Assembly: GCF_018320785.1 (NCBI RefSeq)
Contig: NC_054865.1
Location: forward strand, 35,960,398-36,024,397
DNA length: 64,000 nt
Origin: Cheilinus undulatus
Taxonomy: Eukaryota; Chordata; Actinopteri; Labriformes; Labridae
Direction: 5' to 3'
The notes under the pieces were generated by a model. That model worked only from the letters and a program-made list of their open reading frames with translations. It was not told the DNA's origin and ran no database searches. Positions 12,561 to 26,700 of this stretch are shown here, piece by piece. Within the stretch, counting starts at the first letter, position 1, and the number at the start of each line of letters is the position of its first letter. The translations under genes and the position numbers were made by a program.

Positions 12561-13725
12561 AGTTTTCCCAGAATGCCTTTTGGCATTGGATACTTGTGCA
12601 CCATGAGTAAAGTTACTGACTCGGTTAGAAAAGTCTCGCCTGTGGCAAGCAACCACAATAATCTGTGGATGCTGAACACGATGGAAGAGAACTTCCTAGT
12701 GCAGCGTGCTCCTGTCAGTTATTGTCACCTGTAATCACTTCAGTCGGTTTACCTTGAGTGGCTTAAGTGTTCTTGATTAAAGTGTGTGAAAGAAAGATGG
12801 GAAAACTGCAGCAGATGAAGAACATGTAGCTTTAAGGAAAATACTTCAACATGCTGTTGTTGTAAGTTGGATTTAAATGGAACTTAACTTAAAAAACAGG
12901 TTAGCCCATTAGAAATGTACAAGGAAAGCTGAGTTGATTTAACTTACTGCTACTAAACAAAAAGTTTTTTTTCAGTGTCATTTTTTTAGTTACTTAAAAT
13001 ATTCATGTAATCCGTTGCCTTTAATGTTGAGTTTTAACACCTCATCAGGGATTACTCAAACATATTATTTCCACTACTTAAAAACACTGACATAATCACA
13101 GCTTCCCCCACAATTGTGAGTATTGTCAATTTGTTCAGTTTTACAGTGTATGGTAAACCTTGATCACTCCATTTTTTTTACACTTCTTGAATTTACATTG
13201 AGAAACAAAACTGTCATTTCGATCTTTTGCACTTATTCTATTTTTATTTACTTTTTCAATCATTTATCCCTGTATATTATTCTTTTCTCCATGTTTTTTC
13301 TAATCATTATAATCATTCATGAACTTTTAATATCTGCTGTGTATTTCAGGTTTTCATTGTTGTTATCTAGATAGCAAAGAGACACTGTGGTGTCTTAACC
13401 AAAGTGTGCTGAAAGGGTCAATAAAACATGTAATTAATGTGATTTAGAAACTAAGTGCACTATTTATGGAGCTTAATCGCGTATTTATTCATACATTAAT
13501 CCTTACAGGCCTAATTTAAATACTCCTGATCAAATTTTGTCCAAAGTTTTGAGATTACCTCTTTTTTCAGGGTCATCACTTTTTCTAATCAACATTTTAT
13601 AGTCTGATAAAGTCGGCGAAACTGTAGAATTGCTCTGGACTTTAACAGAAAACAACACTGTAAACAAGGTCCATTAACCTTGAGTTTAAAATGACTGTCA
13701 TTGAGTTTGCATGCATGTTCTCTCT
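12561..13725. other. Intergenic, no gene seen
   Basis: AT-rich; no supported gene or RNA. Confidence 0.6.
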
Positions 13726-13800
13726 AACCTTGCAATGCAGATGGGTACTCCCGTTTCTGTGTTTCCCAGTGTTCATTATGGGTTTCTTAAATTTAAAAAA
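13726..13800 (+). repeat. Copy of transposon end-like repeat
   Basis: The segment aaccttgcaatgcagatggg followed by ctcccgtttctgtgtttccc closely resembles the segment at 63505-63550 and, less closely, that at 30-60. It is a short copy with no internal element left. Confidence 0.5.
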
Positions 13801-16800
13801 AAAGCTCTTTTCCTCCTTTTTTTCTTTTCTTGATTAAGGCAATGCCTTTAGAATCGGAGCAGATCTTTGTTCACTGAATTCTTGTGTCTAAATGAGATTA
13901 TCTGGACAAATAAAGGTTAAAAGGGCAAAACTTTCCCAGATAATTATAGCAGAATGCTCAAAACTGAATCAGCAACAGAGATTTTTCAAACATTTCCTTA
14001 ATTAAAAAAAAATACTAATATTCTGAACAAATTATTCAAGATCCATTGGGAGTTGTTATTATTATGCTGATGAAAATTTTGTTAAAACATCATACAGTAT
14101 CAAATCAACATCTTTCTACATAAAAGTAAAGATCTAAACAAGGCTGAAACAATATCATGAAATAGCTCCCTAAAGAGCAGCCATGCCAACCACTCTAATG
14201 AAATAATAACCATCTTCACACTGGAACTGCGCTGTTACTCCTTTTGTGCACTGCTAGCCTTTGCTGGTTTTATCGGCACACTGGGCTTAATTAGCCTAGA
14301 GAGGAGTGTTTACTGTCTGACAACTGGCTTCATTTTGCTTTTGATGAATGATTGATGGCCCTCTGGAGAGAGGCAGCAAATGAGTGCAGGCATGGGGAAA
14401 AGGTCTAATGCTCTCCAGACTATCATGGAGAGTTGCCAAATAAATAAGATGAAACAACTGCTTTGAGAGGGACTGGATAAACAGCGCGTGTCATTAATGA
14501 TACCTTGAAGATTCACTCAATGATTAGATCATGTACAGAACATGCAAGTGAACAAACGAGACATTCTTTAGTATCATCATTTTACTCTTTAAGTCTTCAC
14601 GCTATCCTCAGATCAACTATCCAACAGACGCCAGAAAACCTGTCTTTGTAAAAACTGAAGAAAACCAGGCAGTCAATCAGGGTAAACAATGCATAAGAAC
14701 AAGAAATACAGCCTAGGCTACACTTTTAAATATATTAACTATGAAAAAAAAACATGTAACTTAAAGATCATTATTAAAGAATTTGTCTCTTTTGTGTGGT
14801 AAAGGCTCTTGTTTTAAAGACAATATCCAAAAAAACAACCTGAGAGAGGACAACAAATATGAGAGATACTGCTGCAATAGTACAAACATTATAAAACAGA
14901 TCGTAAATCACTGCTACTTCAGTGTTCAGTGTTTTGTACACAGTGTTTTATCCTGTTAGTTTCAAACAGAATGTTGATCTTAAAAGACCCAGAGGTACTG
15001 ATTCTGCAGGTTTAACCACTTCAAAGCAAGTCCGTCTAAATAAGCAGGCCTTCTGCACTTCATGTCATAGTATAGACTTTCCATGTGTATGATATAACAC
15101 ACATTTAGTTTTATTTTGATGATATTTAGAAAGAAATGTACCTTTTTTCAGTTCAGATTTAATTATTTTTCCCTCCTTAAGACAAACAGGGTAGAATATG
15201 AAAGCCTTCTGTGTCCCAGCAGGAGGAGGGGGTCTATAGAGGTTAGTATAACATGGCCCATCCTAAATTCAAGCAGTGCTAGCAAAATTGTACTGCAAAC
15301 CTGAATATTTTCTATTACTTATTAGAAACAAAAAAAAATTGTATTTATTGTTTTCTGTTTCAAAACCACTTCATGTCTCTTTCACCCTCTGAGACCAGTG
15401 TTGTCGTATACAACAAGAAGAGACACAGTTTATAGAAGCCTGAATAACTTTTGAATCATAAATCGTTGCTTCTCGCTTCTTTCCCCTCGCAGAACTAGAC
15501 ATTTTGCCGCTCTGATGATGCTATCCATGCTTTTGAATTCCTTACAGAAGCTTTTCTAGCAAGCCTGGAACTTGGGTGACTTTCAGGGGTCTTTACAGAT
15601 TAAATGCACAACAGTAAATGCAATACTGCAGATAATGCTAAATGCCATTTTTTTTTATCCAACAATGCTTTGTGATAGGTTGTCATTGCATCATGCTTTG
15701 TCAAACAGTGTAACTCTATACTGCACAGATCCTGGAGGAGACGGCCTGAATAGGATAATGGAGAGGAAAAAGAAAAGAAAACAGAAACCCTGTGGTGTGG
15801 CCTTCTGTGTATCTGCATACAGGAACTGCTTTGAATAATGGCACAAATAGAGCCAATACAAAGAAGCAAATTTTGTTACAGAGTTATTTTGTTTTTCACT
15901 TTTTTGTCTCCAAAAGATATGTGAACAAGTTTACGCAAAAAAAAAGCCTTATTGTTACTGTTTGTAAAACATGAAAATCTTTGATATGTAAATTCTGTTT
16001 AGTTCTTTCTTTAGTCTTTAAAGTCCTATATTTTTTAAGAATTAAAGTGGCATTACAGCATTACAACATATACTTAAAACTCAGGTTGTCCTAGAAAAAT
16101 GTTTAAAGCTTAACTGTGCACCACAAGGTTTGTGTTTTACAACTTTTTAAGACAGTAAGTCCAGGTGAGACAAAATTGTAATTTTCTACAAAGGAACCCA
16201 CACCGGTCCAACACAACGCTGCACTTTACGCCACTGCCCTACTCCCAGTGTGGCTGGCTGACTGTCACCCTGAGAGAACAGCTGTTTTGTCCATCTCAGC
16301 TGCCAAGTAGCAGCTCTTTTTGAGAGCCCAGAAGAAGAAACTTAGCATCATGCTCCATTCAAGGCATAGAATAAATAGGAGACCTGGCTGCTGGTAGGAT
16401 ACCCCTACTACTGTTTTTTTTCCCACTTACCCAGTCAAACAAGCCCTGAGCAGGCTTTTCCTTCTGGAATCACCTGACCCAGCAGTGGCTGGAGGGGATT
16501 TTGACCAGTGACGAGTTGTTGCCAGTGTGTGCTAGGGACAGCACTTGAGGTCTAGTAACGCCAGATTGCTAGCCATGCCAGAACCTGCACAAAAGTAGAG
16601 ATGCCTAAAAGAGAGTACAAGGAAATCATAGGCTAAGGCATTGACTCCAACCATAACTTGTTTACTACAAACTCCAAAAGCTGATCGGAGACAGGCTAAA
16701 ATGCCATCGTGCCAGTTCATAACCAAAGTTATCTCAACACACTTAACCAAGAGGGCAGGTCTAGACCATACTCTCTGATGTAGCCTATTATTATGAAGAC

Positions 16801-19299
16801 TTGCATTAATCACTGTGAGCCTCTTTACAGGGATGTAGAACCAGACTCATGTCAAAAGCCATCTACCAGAGCCACGCTGGTGTTGGAAAGGGTAGGGAGA
16901 TAGGGAAAAAGTATGAATGAGAGAAGAGAGAGATACAGAAAGAGGGACAAGAGAAACAACAAACAACAAATGGAAGACAAATTTATGGCTAAGCTATTTC
17001 TGTGGATAGGCCTGCTAAGTAGTAACATTTATAATGTTCAGATATATCTCTCTACCTTCCCCCTTATTTTAACAGATCTGTAAAAATTGACTTTTCCTAC
17101 AATACACCTTGGGATTGGACTCATTCAAAGATCTCAAATAAGAGTAATTGATATCACTGTCTAAAAGAATGTGGTGAAAAAGGCGTGTGTTTTACTTCTC
17201 TCTCTTGAAAGAACACTACTCACAGATTTAAAAAGCTGTGCTTTTTTATGTTATGTTGGACACGTTCTTTTTTTAAAAATATGCCTGTCATTTTGTCAGA
17301 GAATGGTTTGGTAGCCAGACTTTTTTCAACTGTGGCAGTGACTTATGCATGGGTCGCCTTGAGTGTTCACTCAGATACAATGTATTTACGCTAATTTCAC
17401 CTCACATTAAACAACCCTAGTAAAGTATCCTACAGCCTACAAATATTTTATTCCTGTGTAAACTGTATTATTTTAGAAGTGACACAATAGAGTGACAACT
17501 AGACTGTCAGTCATTTCAGCTTCATGTCAAAGGATTTTACAAGAAGATGGCAGAATTTACAATTTCAAGTACCTGTAAAAGCTAACATGACCTGTAAAGA
17601 AATCTACAAGCAGCCTTAGTCTTAGTTAGCATAGTCTTACCTCTGACAAAGCACAGAGCCAGTGGCAGTATATAATTTTGGGGCGACCAGTTGGATAGGG
17701 TGGCTGACTCCTGGATATGCCCTTGAATGAGACTTGCTGGTTTGAAGAAAAAAAAGAAAAACATTGAAAAATACAAATACTTTGAACTTTTGTTACTCTA
17801 GGAACTACAGAAGTTCATAATATAAGGGTAGACAATTTACCAAACTTAATTTAATGTCTGTTTCCTACATATTGTAAATCATCATGACTGCTTATCTTCA
17901 GAAATGGGCGGAGCAGTGTAACCTGGCACAGAGGGAGGTGTTACCGGTCTGGTCTTGCCCAGTCATTTACGAGCAGATGGCGGAAGTGACTCATTTTACA
18001 AAGTCAGTGTGCACAACAACACAAGTGTTATTAGTTTTTTTTCTAATACACACAATCCTCACACTTATTGTGAAACTTTTATACCAGAGAAGTTGTACCC
18101 CATGGTAAAATAGCCTGAATCAGCAAGATGAGGTCATGAAATAAAGTGTAAACTAAGTCAGATTAGATAGTGTTGTCTGCTCTGAGCTCAGAGCTGAGAA
18201 AGTAAATAAAAACTTACTGATAGAAGAGAGACAGCTCAGATTATGTCCTTACCAGGGTTCTACACACAAGGCTGAGACATTACCTTAAACACTGAAATAT
18301 ATTCAATGTTTAGTTTTTGAAAGGTCACATAATAATAATAGGACCATGATGTGCCACCTTCCAGGTTACCCATTTTCCCAGTCTCCTAAAAAGAAGTGTG
18401 AAGTCAGACTCCACATACATATTTTGTAATCATGTAGACATGTTTTAAAATTAAGCTCTCTAGTGACTCATGAAGTACTTTGGCACCAGTGTGGCATACT
18501 GTTTCTTAAGTCCTAAGTCACCAACTGCCAAATCTCATGTGAGCAAAAACACTGAATCCCTGCTGGCTCCTGAGTCGATGCCCTGTAGATAACCCAGTGA
18601 TTAGACGTCAATGTGGAAGAGGGCAAGAAAATTAAGTCTGCTTGAAAGGATCAATACAGTTTCAGTGAAGGATTTACAATCCAGCCTGTCCTGTTCTGCT
18701 ATGATGGACAAATGTAATCGATGATCAATGCAAAAAGTGAATACTAAGACAATAGATGGAAAAATTGGAAACCTATTTTAATTAGCAGTCACAGTATATT
18801 TAAGAATAACACATTTTTACAATAGAAATAAGGAAATGATTATGTTAAATTCTGGCAAACCCCTATGAGCTGAAAAGTCAGATTTCAAAAAATTGAGATT
18901 CATGAATAAAGATGTGTAAAATCAGAAGTATAAAAAGATCAAATAAAAACTAGAGTGCTCAGTGAAATCCGGGACTAGGATTTTAACTCACTATTATTTT
19001 TAATTAATAATGAGCATAAATCACGTTTATCCCGTTTAAGCATGTGTTAAGCCTGTAGTTCAGACTGTGGAATGAAATGGCAGTAGCTGCCCTTTGAACT
19101 GTTTCTTCTTTAGAGAAACGTGATGGGGTGGAGTTTGTTCTGACTGTGTTTATCAGAAGTCGAAGTGTATCAAATGTCAAAAGAGGCCTATGGTACTCGG
19201 CAAATAACCATAACTTATCCAATTGTTTCTCATACATCATGTCAGAGAATATGCCTCTTGGTACAAATGAGGACATTTCAGAGGATTGCGAAATGAGCG
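13801..19299. other. Intergenic, no gene seen
   Basis: About 5.5 kb without a supported gene. Frames of 60-93 codons (for example minus strand 16532-16813) show no family motif. There are A/T runs and a GA-rich patch near 16915-16980. No tRNA, snRNA or clear transposon was recognised. Confidence 0.55.
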
Positions 19300-19565
19300 T
19301 GATTTTATTTTCTGTATGTGACGTCGGCTAGGTGGGACGATGACGGCCTCCTCACAAAAAGCCGTTTCCGCATGACGTAGACGAACAGTCAGCATTCTTT
19401 CTTCCCAGGAGCCGGTAGCCTCCACCGCTTAGGCGTCGTTTTTCAACGAAACTGACGAACCTTTAAGGTTTTTACACGACATTTGAGGCTCCTTTTTTCT
19501 GTTTTCTTCTTATTTTCATCTTTTGTAGACAGTAAAGCTACTACGCTGACGGTCCTTTCGTAAAG
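19300..19565 (+). promoter_or_regulatory. eif4g2: eif4g2 promoter and start region
   Basis: CpGs become frequent here after AT-rich intergenic DNA. Two CRE-like motifs are visible, tgacgtcg at 19319-19326 and tgacgta at 19373-19379, with another tgacgg near 19340. No TATA box at a convincing distance was seen. The exact start site cannot be fixed from sequence. CREB/ATF control is an inference from the motifs only. Confidence 0.5.
19430..19565 (+). other. eif4g2: eif4g2 non-coding first exon (5' UTR)
   Basis: The sequence ends in a strong donor, taaag|gtaagat, with the exon end at 19565. The next exon opens at 20634 after ctctag. The 5' limit is approximate. The inferred intron of about 1.07 kb contains a poly-G tract near 20018. 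A non-coding first exon agrees with the start codon lying in exon 2. Confidence 0.55.
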
Positions 19566-20689
19566 GTAAGATATATCGGTGTTTTTCTTGTCTGGCTAAC
19601 GTTAGCTAACCGGCTGGTCTAGGTAGAAGTTCCAATTAGCTTTACTATCTTATGTGATTTTTTTTTATTATTATTTCTAGGTTAACCGAAAACTAATATA
19701 GACAACATCCCCAGTTTAACCGAAGTTGAGTCTGTGTAAAGAAAATTATCGTCAGGTTTCAAGGGTAATTAACAGCTCGTTAGCTGTTAGCTTACCGGCG
19801 GCCTAGAGAACAAAACCTCTCAAGATGTCGCTGTGTGTGGACATCCGGTGTCTGAACAAAGACCCTGTGAAATCAGCTGATTGGGGGGCTTTTCACGGAA
19901 AATATAACCCTTTTGTAACGAACACCTAACTGAGTTGTTTGATCATCGAACAAAGTGATAATTTTCTTGATTAACTAGTTTAAAAGAAGGTTTTAACATT
20001 GTGCTTGTTTTTTTTTGGGGGGGGGGCAGTCTATTTTTCTCAGTGTATGAGAAACTATTGTTTTCGATGGTGTTTGTTGATGGGTTTTTTCCCCAATAAT
20101 TTGAAAATTATCGGCGCTAGTACGACAGAATAACACAAATGTCGCGTCTGTCTACGATTAGAAATGAGCGATAATCGGGTTTCCCCTCCAAACGCTGAAG
20201 TGCGTGCTGTCCCGAGTTATTTGGGTCAGGTTAGGTAAGGTAAACTTGGGTTACTTGGGTTAATGTAACAGATATCCCCGGTCTCTCAGAAGACGGCCGA
20301 TTACAGCTCAGGCCTAGACAAAGAAAAAAGGAAACACAAACAAAGCGATTGGGAAACAATTCTCGGCACAACCCAGCTAGCGTAACCCTTACACGTTAGC
20401 ATGCTATGCTAGCACCAACCCAGTCTTCCTGGCAGGGACACGTGTATGTTAGGTTTGCATGTGCTCAGCCATTTGGTCGGTATAGTTTTAAACATCTTTC
20501 AAAAGTGTTACTATTGTGCCTGCAGGTACTACCTCTTTATTGTAACATATGCATTCACCATCTGGCATGGGGTTGATGCCACCCTAGAGCCATAAACTGT
20601 AAGCTAATTCGTGTCTTCATCTCTCTTCTCTAGGTCGTTTTTCCTGCCCTGCTCCTGGATTATTATTCTTTTCAGATATTATTAGTCAA

Positions 20690-20704
20690 GCCGCCAAAGT
20701 GGAG
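20690..20704 (+). promoter_or_regulatory. eif4g2: Non-ATG (GTG) translation start of eif4g2
   Basis: The GTG at 20699-20701 has A at -3 and G at +4 (aaaGTGg), a good Kozak-like setting. It is followed by codons for ESVVAPGGPSRF, similar to the start of mammalian DAP5, which is known to begin at GUG. No ATG occurs upstream within exon 2, and the next in-frame ATG lies over 150 codons downstream inside the MIF4G domain, so an ATG start would destroy that domain. Confidence 0.85.
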
Positions 20705-23700
20705 AGTGTCGTTGCACCAGGGGGTCCTTCTCGTTTCAGGTATTAAACTCATTACTGTTCTCACACTTTGTCAGTTGAGATCAGGAAGCATAATTAACAG
20801 CCCACTTAAAGCCTAACGAGCACCTTTACTTATGTTAAGTTCAAACATTTTCCTTTTTTTATATCACAGTGTAGGGGGAGGAGGTGGGGGTGCACCTCAG
20901 CACTATCCCAAGACTGTCGGCAACAGGTGATTTTAAAATACTTTACTTCAACATGGAACAAGTAGTTGCTTGTCTTGATAACATATTATATCCATGTGCT
21001 ACTTTACTGGGCTTTGAAATACTTTGAAATAATTTTTAAGGCAAGAGTTTTGTACATTAAAGCGTCTTTCATTATGTAAATACACAAACTCTGTGGCTCT
21101 GCACATTAACAGAGGTGTTAATTTGTTAATCGGAATAAACATCATATTTTGGAAATGACCGCTATGGCACTGTAATCTTGGGAATTTCAGGACCTGTTAC
21201 CATTTCAGGTGTTTTTGTCATTAATATTTTGGTTCAAGAATTTTCACTATATAAAAGGCTGCTGTCACCATATTTTTCCTCACTTTAAGAATATAGCAAG
21301 ATTTCTCCTGCTGTGTTGAGTTGTGCATTTTAGACAGTAATTACACTAGTGCAGAAGTTGTGACAGGAATAGACATTACACTTGACAACACACTTCATTG
21401 ATCTGTTATGAAAATTACTTTATTTTCAGCTTGGGGCAGCTTGGCACATTTAAATATTTGCCCTAGAGCTTTTGTTATTGAAAAATCAGATGTCATTAGG
21501 TTCTGATGTCTTTATAATGACTTAAAATGCCCAGTATTATGTCTGATGTTATAGGTCTTTATTTGCTACAGGGCCTTGTGACTCAGCTATTGTAAATAAA
21601 GGCTGAATACTGGCAGCATAGGACCATAAGTATTGCTCTATTGTAACCCTTGCTTTGTTTTGTGTCCACAACAGCGAGTTCCTGGGGAAAACCCCAGGTT
21701 CTGGCGTTCAGAGATGGGTACCTTCTCGAAGCACTAGACGAGATGCGAGCTCCTCCAATGAGAAAGGGCAAAATGATGCAGTCTTCAGAAAAGTGAGAGG
21801 GTATGTTTCTGATTTTAATCCAGTAATGCCATGTAGAAACTGGAGATAGTTTGAATTGATATTTTCGGTTAATATAACTGAGTGTGAATTTTTTCATAAA
21901 CTCTTGTTTTGCCTTCCTTTTCTTAGCATACTCAATAAGCTGACACCTGAGAAGTTTGACAAACTATGCCTGGAGCTTCTCAATGTGGGCTTGGATTCAA
22001 AACGTGTCCTGACAGGAATCATCCTGTTGGTGGGTGTCCTCCTTTAATTTTGCATGTTTTATTCTAATGTAGGTTCAATCCACCAGAACAAGCATCTTAT
22101 TTGTAAATGCATTTTCTGTACTTTAGATTGTTGACAAAGCCCTCGAAGAGCCCAAGTACAGCCAGCTGTATGCTCAGTTATGTCAACGCTTGGCAGAGGA
22201 TGCACCAAACTTTGAAGGCTCATCAACAGAAAAGCAAGCAGCACAAAAGCAGAATAATGTAAGATTTAAAGTATATCAAGTGTGTTTTTTGGTCGTGGTC
22301 TGATTGTACGTTTTTTTCCTGGGTTGTCTCCTGGTATTTGAGCACATTCTTCTTTCTTTACAGACCTTCAGAAGGCTTTTGATTTCTAAGCTTCAAGATG
22401 AGTTTGAGAACCGCTCCAAGAGTGTTGAACGTAAGTGAAAAAATATTGATATCTGTGGTCATTTACCCAATTATGCGTGTCTCAAATGAATCATTTTTAT
22501 TTGTTTCCCACTTCTGTAGTCTTTGAGAAGCATGAAAGCCCACTCACCCCAGACGAGGAGGAGCAGCGTGCTATTGCAAAGATCAAGATGCTGGGTAACA
22601 TCAAATTCATTGGAGAACTTGGGAAACTTAACCTCATCCACGAATCTATCCTTCATAAGTGCATCAAAACAGTAAGTTGTTAGATAAGATTTATATTGCT
22701 GACTGAAATCAACAGCCTTTTTTTTCTAAATCAGATCATACTGCTGCTCTCAGAGTTGCTCTCTGAAGTCGTTTTAAAGCGTATTACAGGTTTTGTTTCA
22801 TCTTTTTAGCTGCTGGATAAAAAGAAAAGAATCCTACTCAAGGATATGGGTGAAGATCTGGAATGCCTCTGTCAGATAATGAGAACAGTCGGACCTAAAC
22901 TTGATCATGACAAGGCTAAAGTGAGTATTTTGACAAAAAAATGAATATATATAGATATTTAAAATTTGTTTTAATTTAATAACTGTAAACTTTCTCACTC
23001 TCTAGTCTTTGATGGATCAGTATTTTTCACGAATGCATTCCCTGGCAAACAATAAGGAACTGCCAGCTAGGATTCGCTTTCTGCTGCAGAACATAGTTGA
23101 GCTGAGAGAAAACAACTGGGCACCTCGCAAAGCTCAGGTGGACAATGGACCAAAGACTATCAGTCAAGTCCGTCAGGAAGCAATTAAGGTTGGTCCAACT
23201 CGTTGCATCTCTTATCTTTGCTGATAATATAAGCGTGTACATCTGCAGTCCTTAGTTAACCCGTATCCTTACACTCTTACTGCCCATGGCAGGATTTAGG
23301 GGTTTTCATTCCACCTCCAAATGATGGGATGAGAAATGAGTTCTTCATGGAGAATTCTTCTTTCCTGCCCACAAGGATCAAGTTTGACAGAGAAACTCTT
23401 GGTGGACTGGCTGATATGTTTGGACAAATGCCTGGTATGTAACAGCCAACTGATGAGAGTAACATTTAAGTCTGAAAATATTAATGAAGATCAATATTTT
23501 CTGCAAAAGCATAATGTAGCACATTTTTCCCCACAGGCTCAGGCATAGGTACAGGTCCAGGGGTTATCCAAGACCACTACTCCCCTACCATGGGACGTCA
23601 TCGCACCAACCCACACTACAATGGTCACATTGTGAATGGTAATGGTGCACACCAGCCTCAGTTTGAATCAGGCAGCAAGCCATTCATCAAGCAAAACCAG

Positions 23701-26700
23701 GTACCTGCCTCACATCCACGAAATATTCATTCAGTGCATTGTTATTGAGATTTCCTCTACTAAACTGTTGAAATCTTATTCACAGGGGCAGCATTCACCT
23801 GTTTTCAGTCATAAGCAGAATCACTCAGTGCAGATGCAGTCTAAAGATATGGCTCCACGATTCAGCAAGAAAGGGAAGGTCAACGCTGATGAGGTGAGCC
23901 CGCTTACATTATAAGAACTTGTATATCTAGAGAACTGTATCTAATACTGTTGATTATGTTTTATAAAAATATGCCGTATTAAAATCCCAGTCATCTCTCC
24001 TCCAGATCAGTCTGAGACCAGCACAGTCCTTCATTTTAAATAAGAAACAAGTGCCGAAGCTGCAGCCGCAAATGACTATGATTCCTCCAAGTGCCCAAGG
24101 CCCCTTACTGGGACAGGTGACATATTTTAGTCAGACTGATAAGTTGACAGTGATGATCAAAGTTTCCTCAAATATGTTTTAATCATGCTGTCTTTGTTTA
24201 GGCTCCACAGCTTGGCTTGAAAATCAACCCTCCTCCTATTCAGGAAAAACCTGCCAAGTCAAACAAAAAAGCTCCTCCCACAAAGGAAGAGTTGCGCAAA
24301 ATGACAGTAAGTTTCTCTCACTCTGCTTCCTTTATGTAAACCGTACTGTGTGCCAGTGATTCTATAACAATGCATCCTATTTTTTGTAGGAAACAGTGAT
24401 TGCAGATTACCTGAACAACAAGAACATTAAAGAGGCAGTGAATGCTGTGAAAGAGATGAAGGCTCCTAAACACTTCTTATCTGAGATGCTGAACAAGATC
24501 GTGGTCTTTTCCCTCGATCGATCAGATGAGGATAAGGAGCATACAAGCACCCTGGTCCACACTCTCTGCACAGAAGGCCTTGTCTCCAGTGAAAACCTGA
24601 TGCAGGTTGGTTTAGTACCCCTCATGTTAACGAATTTCCCTTCGGGGATAAATAAAGTTATTGTATTATTTTTAATGAAATGTGTTAGATTTATGAGTTT
24701 GGGGTTTCTTTCAACTCTATGATGTCTTTATTTGATAGGCTTTTTTGAGTGTCCTGGACCAGTGTCCTAAGATTGAGGAAGAAGTCCCACTGGTGAAGTC
24801 TTACCTGGCCCAGTTTGCAGCACGGGCAATCATTGCAGACTTGGTCAGCATCGCAGACCTGGCCCACCAGCTGGAGAACGGAGCACATTTCCCCCTGTTT
24901 TTGCTCTGCCTGCAGCAGATGGTCAAACTGAATGATCGTGAGTGGCTGACTGACCTGTTCCAGCAGAGCAAGGTTAACATGCAGAAGATGCTACCTGGTA
25001 CGTCCAAACACTATGTGGTCAAATTAAGTGTCTGCATGACGGCCTTTTGCTACAGCTTAACTGTAATATTTTAATGCTCTGACAGAAATCGACCAGAACA
25101 AGGACAGAATGCTGGAGATCCTGGAGGGCAAAGGTCTCAGCTTTTTGTTCCCTCTCATGAAACTGGAGAAGGAGCTGCTGAAGCAAATTAAAGTGGACCC
25201 CTCTCCACAGTCCATATACAAGTGGATCAAAGACAACATCTCTCCTAAACTGCATGTTGACAAAGGCTTTGTCAACATCCTTATGACCAGGTACAACAGG
25301 CATTATTGGCAGCGGTGAAATAATTTTACCCAAAATGACTCCTGTCACTAAAGGTAATGTCAATATCTTTTTCAACCAGCTTTTTGCAGTATATTGCTTA
25401 TGAGATCAACCCTGATGATGATGAAGAGCAGCTTGCAGCACCCAGCAAGGAGCAGCTGGATGAGGAGAAGCAGTTGCTTCAGTCTTTCAAACCAGTGATG
25501 CTGAAGTTTCTACACGATCACATAGATCTGCAAGTCAGCGCGCTGTATGCTCTGCAGGTCCACTGCAATGCCAAGGGCTTTCCTAAAGGTATGCACAGTC
25601 TTGTGATAAAGCAGCCTTTGTCCAGGTCACTCAGTGCAGAAGCTTAACAGTTGCTCTCTTTTTCAGGCATGTTACTGCGCTACTTTGTCAACTTTTACGA
25701 CATGGAAATAATTGAAGAGGAAGCCTTTATTTCATGGAAGGAAGATGTCACCCAAGAGTATCCAGGGAAGGGAAAAGCATTATTTCAGGTACATTAATGT
25801 GCACAGCCAGCATGCATTTTAGCTTTAAAGTTTTCCACAGAGTCCTGGTTATCATCCCTCTTACAAAGAAACTTTGAACTTTACATATAAGTATAGTCCG
25901 TGTCTGCCACAAAGTTGTCTGTACTTCCAAATACTTTGCATTTTTGAACGAAGTGTACATTTCAAACGCTCTGGACACATGCACATGTGTTTTCGATCAC
26001 TAGTTGATAAGGTTAGGAGAGATTGAAAAGGGGTGGCATTATGGTGAGAATTTGTAAGAAATTCTCAGCACCAACAGAAGTAATAACAGGTGAACGAGTC
26101 CTTCTACCAAAACTGGTTCTACAAACAATGTAGTTGAGCTGTCAGTCAAACAAGCTTATCCAAAGCCATATACTGCATTAGTGAGAAGTGATCTAATGAT
26201 GTTCTACATACCAACTCCTATTTGTGAGTCTTGGATGCTATTAAGCTGTACATTTCATACATAACACAATTAACAATTTAAAATGTGTCGTTCAACATTC
26301 AGTGGTTAGGCTGCAGCAGCTGATCCATGCAAGGAAGGCTGTTGTAAATGTGTAATGATCCCAAATATATAGAGCACAGAATAACATCAATAGCATCGCC
26401 TGCATAAAAACTGTTAAAGCAATGGGAGGGGGCGTCATATTTAACGTTAGACACCTCCCTTTAGCATACTTTAACTGGGGGGGACTTTCTCTCTCTTCAG
26501 CTGCAGGTGACTTACACAATTTCAGTGATGTAATAGAAGTTCGGGGAGATATTTCAGTTGTTTATTTGTCATGGACAGATTGCTACAGATTAAAAAAAAA
26601 AGTTAAAATATTTATAAGAGGGAGGAAAATAAATGTCTGTAAATTGATATGCTTGTGTAGAGAGAAATTTTGGACTCAGCATTATGACTTTTTTCCCTGG

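Noticed and set aside
16532-16813. A 93-codon minus-strand frame
   Set aside because: No recognised motif, no splice-supported neighbours, and a length expected by chance in 64 kb.
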